Shown here: one piece after another, positions 60,101 through 64,000 of the stretch
Layout of the letters: each line of letters opens with the position of its first letter
Numbering within the stretch: position 1 is the stretch's first letter
Origin: Marchantia polymorpha subsp. ruderalis
Taxonomy: Eukaryota; Streptophyta; Marchantiopsida; Marchantiales; Marchantiaceae
Assembly (NCBI GenBank): GCA_037833965.1
Contig: AP031356.1
Coordinates: forward strand, 14,344,501-14,408,500
DNA length: 64,000 nucleotides
Reading direction: 5' to 3'
Notes under the pieces: generated by a model
Database searches by the model: none
The model's input: only the letters and a program-made list of their open reading frames with translations
Told to the model about the DNA's origin: nothing
Program-made: the position numbers and the translations under genes

Positions 60101-61911
60101 ATACTGATTATATAGAGAAGTAAACAGCATCTTGCGAGTTGCACTCTCTATACTCATAAAGCCCAAGGCATAGCCTTCCAATGTCGCCCCAGTACCTATG
60201 AGGGAGGTCGAGGCCTTCTGTTTTATGACCTGCGTTAAACACAACAAGATAGAGAAATGAATTCAAGGTTGACAAGCATGTAATACACCTGCCCTGAATC
60301 TCCTGAAATTGACAGTTCCGGGAATACACAACGTGTACAAGTGGACGTTCTCAAATGTCAAGAGCTGACAGCAGAGAGAGAAAATGTACTTTTGAGTTCT
60401 TGGCATAGGCATAAGCTGTCTTCCACCTACGGAGTGCCGAAGTTTCCGATGCTTTCTTCTGTCCAGCGGAGGGACCTGAGGGCGAATCTTCCCTCTGCTT
60501 CACATCCCCAGGGTTGTCCTCTTTGCAAGGCATTTGCATCCTGGGGTTCGAATTCGTTATCGGTTAGGTAATAGAGCTTTGGAACTGGCACCGGAATAAA
60601 GTTATATCAAAGATTCTGCACTACTGTACCCAGCTCATGAACAAAATGGAACCTTTCGAACACATGTGGATCTAAGCTTTTCGACAATACACTTGTGGAT
60701 AGGGGACATCCCCTGGCGTGGATCTCCGAGGGTTGATGTCTATCCTTCTGCGAACAGCCCCTTGCGTACAAGATTGGGCAATGCGTTCTCTCCAGACATT
60801 TTGGAATTCAAAGGTGGGTAACAGGACATTCTTTCGGGAAACATGAATCCTATGCCAGTGGCTTGGTGCTGTGGCTGGGAGATAGGTGAGCGTCGTTTCT
60901 CCAAGGAAAAGTCCCTGCGCGTTCAAACTACGAAGTCCCGAGACATCTAGCGATAAAGTTTTCGGAAACCCTAAGGATTTGTATCCTAACGAACTTCCTG
61001 CGTCTCAAGCTATGAAATTTTCATAAAGAGAATAATGTTTCTAGGAGACTGTATTCGCCCATAGGGTTCACAAATGCATAGAGGTGTGTGCATTTGAGGT
61101 ATTCGGAAAGCAGCAAGACGAGAGAGACTACAGCATACTCCGGCTACAATGTTGAAACATCTACACACGGCTTCCCTTCAGAGGTCAATACCGTCGTCTC
61201 AGAAAAACGAACGAAAACAAACACTTGCAATATCAAAAAGGATGGGAAGGCAATTCAAACGATAAAAGGGAAAGTCAGAACAATTGACTTGGAAGGCTGC
61301 CTGAAAAATGCCATTCGGTACAGAACTATTAGGAGAAGACTCTACTTTACGAAAACGATTTTCGTGGACTGTATGACACATCTCATCACAGGCCCGCACC
61401 TGCCTGGATCGGAAGAACTTGAGGCACTAAAAGTTAAGGTACTCGTAGACTTTAGCTCGTTCGACGAGATTTCTTCGAGCACAGGCACTTCGCCACCTTT
61501 CCCAAGTGGTGACGAGGCCGAGACAATCTGAAGTGTTCCATGATCACCAGCATCATATCCAGATCTTCCCGCGCCCACAGTTCCACCGCTTTCTCCAGCT
61601 CCGAATTCACTGGTTATTTCACTTTCTTCTCCTGAAGCAGGCTGGGCTCTGTGTCCAACATTCAAATCAACTGGACAACTTTCGTCCTTCACTCCGCTGC
61701 TACTCTCAGTCTCATCTCCAGGTGTGAGAATTACACTAGGTTTAGCTGCAGTCTCAAGCTCGGGGATATCCATCGCAGATATTCCTTTTGTTATGCTATC
61801 GACAGCGTCCGATGTTTGATTCCCAAGTCCATCCACGAGTGCTTCACCGCTCAAGGCAATCTCCTCGGGCGGTGCCGACTCTTCCATTGATAAGTTACCT
61901 GACTCTGACAT
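40909..61911 (-). CDS. Four-domain voltage-gated cation channel (Ca2+ channel alpha-1-like), 24 coding exons
   Basis: This gene would encode a pore-forming membrane channel of the voltage-gated Ca2+/Na+ superfamily. I placed 24 exons by GT-AG sites. Their phases agree at all 23 junctions and the sum is 6,246 nt (2,081 aa), the usual size for a four-domain channel. Each of four repeats shows S1-S6, an S4 with spaced Arg/Lys, and a pore loop. The filter motifs are TFEGW (about E577), TGESW (E962), TFDSW (D1497) and TLDDW (D1789). An E/E/D/D filter points to Ca2+ rather than DEKA sodium or EEKE NALCN channels. The C-tail has an EF-hand-like segment and an IQ motif. The start ATG at 61,911 has an in-frame TGA 18 nt upstream. 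Filter, S4 and tail features are read directly. Ca2+ selectivity is inferred from the family. Splice sites near the N-terminus are the least certain. Confidence 0.93.
42198..45071 (-). other. Channel intron 21 (2.9 kb)
   Basis: This is the longest intron, lying between the exon ending after IVS6 and the EF-hand-like exon. It is very AT-rich over 42,800-44,300 and has no recognisable coding sequence. I saw no inverted ends or duplicated flanks that would mark a young transposon. Confidence 0.75.
45072..45904 (-). CDS. Channel exons 20-21: repeat IV S3 to S6
   Basis: Exon 20 (45,551-45,904) holds IVS3 (WNVMELCMAIIS), IVS4 (FTIVRIFRVIRYLPTLNHM) and S5 up to the pore helix. Exon 21 (45,072-45,358) starts at the filter ITTLDDW (about D1789) and runs through a turret, IVS6 and the proximal C-tail. 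The intervening 45,359-45,550 has GTATGT...GAGCAG borders and is 192 nt with no stop in the channel frame. I call it an intron because splicing it out gives the canonical spacing from the pore helix to the filter, while retention would insert 64 residues there. Confidence 0.9.
46176..49506 (-). CDS. Channel exons 18-19: II-III linker, repeat III, IVS1-S2
   Basis: Exon 18 (48,592-49,506) encodes a ~230-residue cytoplasmic linker followed by IIIS1. The linker has several basophilic kinase-type sites (RRRSS, RRSRS, RTRS). Exon 19 (46,176-47,195) is long and holds IIIS2 through IVS2 without an intron. It has S4 with RCLMTVRPFRLIAR, pore helix FNFDNFGNA, filter STFDSW (about D1497), and S6 ending in FVGVFIDQFG. 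A linker of ~50 residues then leads into IVS1. The exon 19 end was set at CAG|GTGAGA because it joins IVS2 directly to the IVS3 exon in frame. The open frame runs ~26 codons further into the intron but would insert sequence foreign to the family. Confidence 0.92.
49938..54746 (-). CDS. Channel exons 13-17: I-II linker and repeat II
   Basis: Exons are 54,194-54,746 (linker plus IIS1), 53,496-53,585 (IIS2), 51,440-51,577 (IIS3-S4), 50,939-51,203 (S5 to filter) and 49,938-50,064 (IIS6). The linker is basic and contains a small internal repeat, LSRSLSRSLSRNVSR, that looks like a string of kinase sites. IIS4 reads IRMLRWFYVKRSKRM. The filter TTGESW places Glu at about residue 962, and IIS6 reads YVILNLIIATILEEMEL. 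The exon 13 donor has two usable options four bases apart that pair with two acceptors of exon 14. Both keep frame and change only a few loop residues. Confidence 0.88.
51578..53495 (-). other. Channel intron 14 (1.9 kb)
   Basis: This intron separates IIS2 from IIS3 and is the second longest in the gene. No family member has coding sequence here. The short open frames inside it, such as the hydrophobic one near 52,790-53,060, do not resemble channel segments. Confidence 0.7.
55539..59918 (-). CDS. Channel exons 5-12: repeat I (S1-S6)
   Basis: Exons are 59,775-59,918 (S1), 59,229-59,336 (S2-S3), 58,933-59,050 (S4), 58,237-58,361 (S5), 57,838-57,982 (turret), 57,432-57,503 (pore helix, NFDNF), 56,533-56,596 (filter, TFEGW) and 55,539-55,648 (S6). 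S3 includes the family hallmark HAYLRNGFNKLDLIIV. S4 reads LRIAVLRIFRGLLVLRHF, with arginines at 3-5 residue spacing. The turret exon has six cysteines in about 50 residues, as in animal Ca2+ and Na+ channels where this loop is disulphide-bonded. The exon also contains a perfect internal donor (GAA|GTAAGT at 57,957). Confidence 0.9.
59500..59600 (-). repeat. Decayed copy of channel exon 3 inside intron 5
   Basis: About 75 bp of this stretch matches the 3' half of exon 3 (60,385-60,460) on the same strand. The exon reads ALRRWKTAYAYAKNSK and this copy reads LAIHRWKIAYAFAKNS. The similarity fades on both sides. It lies between the S1 and S2 exons, where an extra basic segment would not fit the fold, so I treat it as a relic of tandem duplication and not a used exon. 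Confidence 0.6.
60126..61911 (-). CDS. Channel exons 1-4: cytoplasmic N-terminus
   Basis: Exons are 61,443-61,911, 60,691-60,970, 60,390-60,540 and 60,126-60,229. They encode about 334 residues before repeat I. The first ~150 residues are acidic and rich in Ser, Gly and Glu, with no domain I recognise. Exon 3 carries a basic stretch (RRWKTAYAYAKNSK) and exon 4 runs into S1. The exon 1 donor and exon 2 acceptor were chosen because they keep frame. An alternative, stronger-looking donor (CAG|GTGCGG at 61,399) would break frame with exon 2 as drawn. Exon 3 is entered through an acceptor with a good CTAAC branch site 25 nt upstream. Confidence 0.7.
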
Positions 61912-62700
61912 AATTACCGATTTTCTTCAAAGTAAAACGACAACCTTTGGTTTCTTTGCATATCCATGAATTTTCGTGCTCTTCAATGCAAATGTCAATC
62001 AAGGTGAGCAGCCCAAACAGGTGCACCACTCGCTCATCTCGTCCACAAACTTCACGAACAACCGCCTCAAGCCAAAATACCACATGAAAAAACACAGAAT
62101 GAAGCTTACGATCGCTTTACCATCTGTCACATCGATTTCGCCTTGATTCTTGTCTACAACAGGAAATCAAGGTAAAATCGATTAAACAAATTCCAGTCGC
62201 ATTCATTTCCCCTCGTCACTAGATCCAAGGCAAGACTCGCCTTGCCCCGTGTGGGCTCTGATCGCGGCCTCACTGAGCCCATTGAGCTCTAACGCGCGCA
62301 AGCCAAGAGCATACGCATCCCCCGATAGCCAACATTGTGGGATTTCTCTCGCCTTCGAATGTGACCCATTCAATTGTCTGATGCACGTCGGCAACATTTG
62401 AGCGGAAGTTTAATCAGGGATTGTCGGAGGAATTGTGCGACCCCATGACCTCCATACAACTGACTGCCATCGTAACCTACCTCCTCCTCCGATCGAAGTG
62501 ACATGAGGCCATCTCCGACGCAAGCCTCAAATGTCGCACCATTGTGTGCGTCGTCCGAATTGACGAATTGGCCAACTGGCGCTAGGGAATCTTCAGCCGA
62601 TACCCTCGATATTCCTTCGAGATTGCTTATTACGAGCACATATCTCTACGCTGAAAAGGAAAGGGACGAAGAAATTAATATAACTTAAAGGATGGGTAGA
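61912..62700 (-). promoter_or_regulatory. Upstream region / possible 5' UTR exons of the channel
   Basis: This region is more GC-rich than the DNA beyond 62,700, as expected near a promoter. Two open stretches on the - strand (62,203-62,397 and 62,370-62,639) look mildly coding-like but share no family signature. They may be 5' leader or an unannotated upstream exon. No convincing TATA box was identified. Confidence 0.3.
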
Positions 62701-64000
62701 TCACGCGTTATATAGATATACCAAAGGTATAATATGGACTAGTTATAATAGCATCACCAGGGGCATTTGTGCTGCATTGTGTAGGATAAAATATCTCGTT
62801 GGGTAGGTCAACGAGATATTTTAACATGAGTTAAAATATCAACTAACTTGAGTTTTATTGAAGAGTTTACAGAAGTTCTCTCTACATTTGGGCTAAGAAA
62901 TATATTAGTGACAATCTCTACAATTAATATAGTGGTCCCTGAAATACTCTCTACGTTACAAATCAATTCAACATATGTCCAAATTCCAAATCTACACATC
63001 AAAACAATTGATCTCTTTACATAACTCTTTACTTGAAGGTTTTGGTAGTTTCTGCTACATGTAACCTCCCATCCAAGAGAAGTGCACCGTTCTAAAACTA
63101 GATTACACGCAAAATACAAAATCATTAGTTCTGCAACAAAAATACAATCTCCTTTAACCAGATTAAATATATCCTAATCACAAGCCATAACAGATACGTC
63201 ATCCTTTTCGACATACTTGACAATGTACTAATTTTTTCAAATGTACAGCAAGTCATTTGCACGCATTTAAATGTTTGCTTCAAATTTTTAGCTTAATATA
63301 ATTTAATCTAGATTTTGACCTTTAACTGTAAAGTAGCTGCAAAAAGACCAGACATCAAACGTCCTGGAAACCTTAAAGTAGTTGATAAAATTTAAAAATT
63401 CTGCACCCACAAGCCGTGTTTGCCGTCCTTTCGACGGCTTTGCATGCTACCGTGATTTATGTCTCATGAGATTCAATAAAACATCTCGTCTACCTTACAG
63501 TACATCATAGTCATATAGGGTTGTTCAAACCCAAATTGATTGCAATGAAGAAGATGATTCATGCCATCTTTTCATGTAACAAACACAAAAATTGCCTATC
63601 TATCTTATATTTTAGCAGGATTCAAGACTTTTTTGCAATCAAATTAATGTACATATGAGCATTCAAGATAAATATATTGAATGCAATAAGTTTCATCAAG
63701 AGAAATGGAAATTTTAGGTGCAATCATAATTTCTTTTTAACAAAGTAAGTATCTGTATTCAAGTTTGGATTGAATCCAGTTTTTATCATTAGGATTGAAC
63801 ATAATATTTTTTTTTCAAATGTCATTATATGCAATAGATTATCGAGTTAAATCATTTTTCATATATATGTATTTTCTAATTGAGTAAATTTGTCGATAAT
63901 TGAGTTTTGAATGGTCATAATCATAATTAATTTGTATATAATTTTAAAACAAATTTTTGATGAGTGGTCAGTTCATGACAAATTTTTAACATATTATACT
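62701..64000. other. AT-rich intergenic DNA
   Basis: No gene is seen. A 15-bp perfect inverted repeat with a 7-nt loop lies at 62,787-62,823. A short open stretch on the - strand (62,808-63,125) has no recognisable family. The remainder is low-complexity AT-rich sequence. Confidence 0.6.
62787..62823. repeat. 15-bp perfect hairpin
   Basis: The arms 62,787-62,801 and 62,809-62,823 (TAAAATATCTCGTTG and its reverse complement) flank the 7-nt loop GGTAGGT. No T-run follows and no transposon is evident, so its role is unknown. Confidence 0.8.

Noticed and set aside
61088-61531. 147-residue open frame on the + strand opposite channel exon 1
   Set aside because: Antisense shadow of the exon and intron 1. 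No domain and no start context of note.
40909-61911. Two-pore (TPC) channel, CatSper or NALCN as the identity
   Set aside because: Four linked repeats exclude TPC and single-repeat CatSper. The E/E/D/D filter differs from the EEKE of NALCN and the DEKA of Nav.
1-64000. CRISPR arrays, rRNA or tRNA genes
   Set aside because: None recognised. The repeats present are tandem satellites, microsatellites or transposon ends, and no cloverleaf was noticed by eye.

Overview
The window looks like nuclear DNA of a plant: AT-rich intergenic sequence, short GT-AG introns, a Copia element primed by an initiator-Met-type site, hAT and Mutator-like DNA transposons, and a coding region resembling the plant-restricted 'plant transposon protein' family. 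The right third holds a four-domain voltage-gated cation channel. That family is normally described as missing from flowering plants, so a spore-bearing land plant with swimming sperm (liverwort-, moss- or lycophyte-like) or a streptophyte alga fits best. I cannot name the species.

Layout. 1-10,216: gene-poor, with microsatellites, a triplicated ~135-bp repeat, unassigned coding-like patches and a probable decayed host gene copy (about 8,110-9,240, + strand). 10,225-14,986: a hAT transposon with matched ends and an 8-bp target duplication. 14,987-18,069: short repeats, GC-rich sequence and two abutting perfect hairpins. 18,070-31,104: a 13-kb hAT-bounded element, again with an exact 8-bp target duplication. 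It carries a decayed Ac-like transposase, several tandem arrays, an uninterrupted 853-aa GC-rich ORF and what look like captured exon fragments. 32,096-32,436: a 341-bp element with 47-bp inverted ends around an OTU-like fragment. 32,863-39,207: a broken Copia LTR fossil with a nested solo-LTR-like insert. 40,909-61,911 (- strand): the channel gene. 62,000-64,000: its upstream region and AT-rich intergenic DNA.

The channel is the one clear host gene. I read 24 coding exons whose phases agree at every junction, giving about 2,081 residues. It has four six-helix repeats, S4 arginine ladders, a pore filter of E/E/D/D (the set known from T-type Ca2+ channels), and a C-tail with an EF-hand-like segment and an IQ motif (features of L-type-like channels). 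Two splice features could give in-frame variants: a stop-free 192-nt intron just before the domain IV filter, and a strong internal donor in the domain I turret exon. Everything to its left is dominated by transposable elements, and no operon-like co-function is implied.
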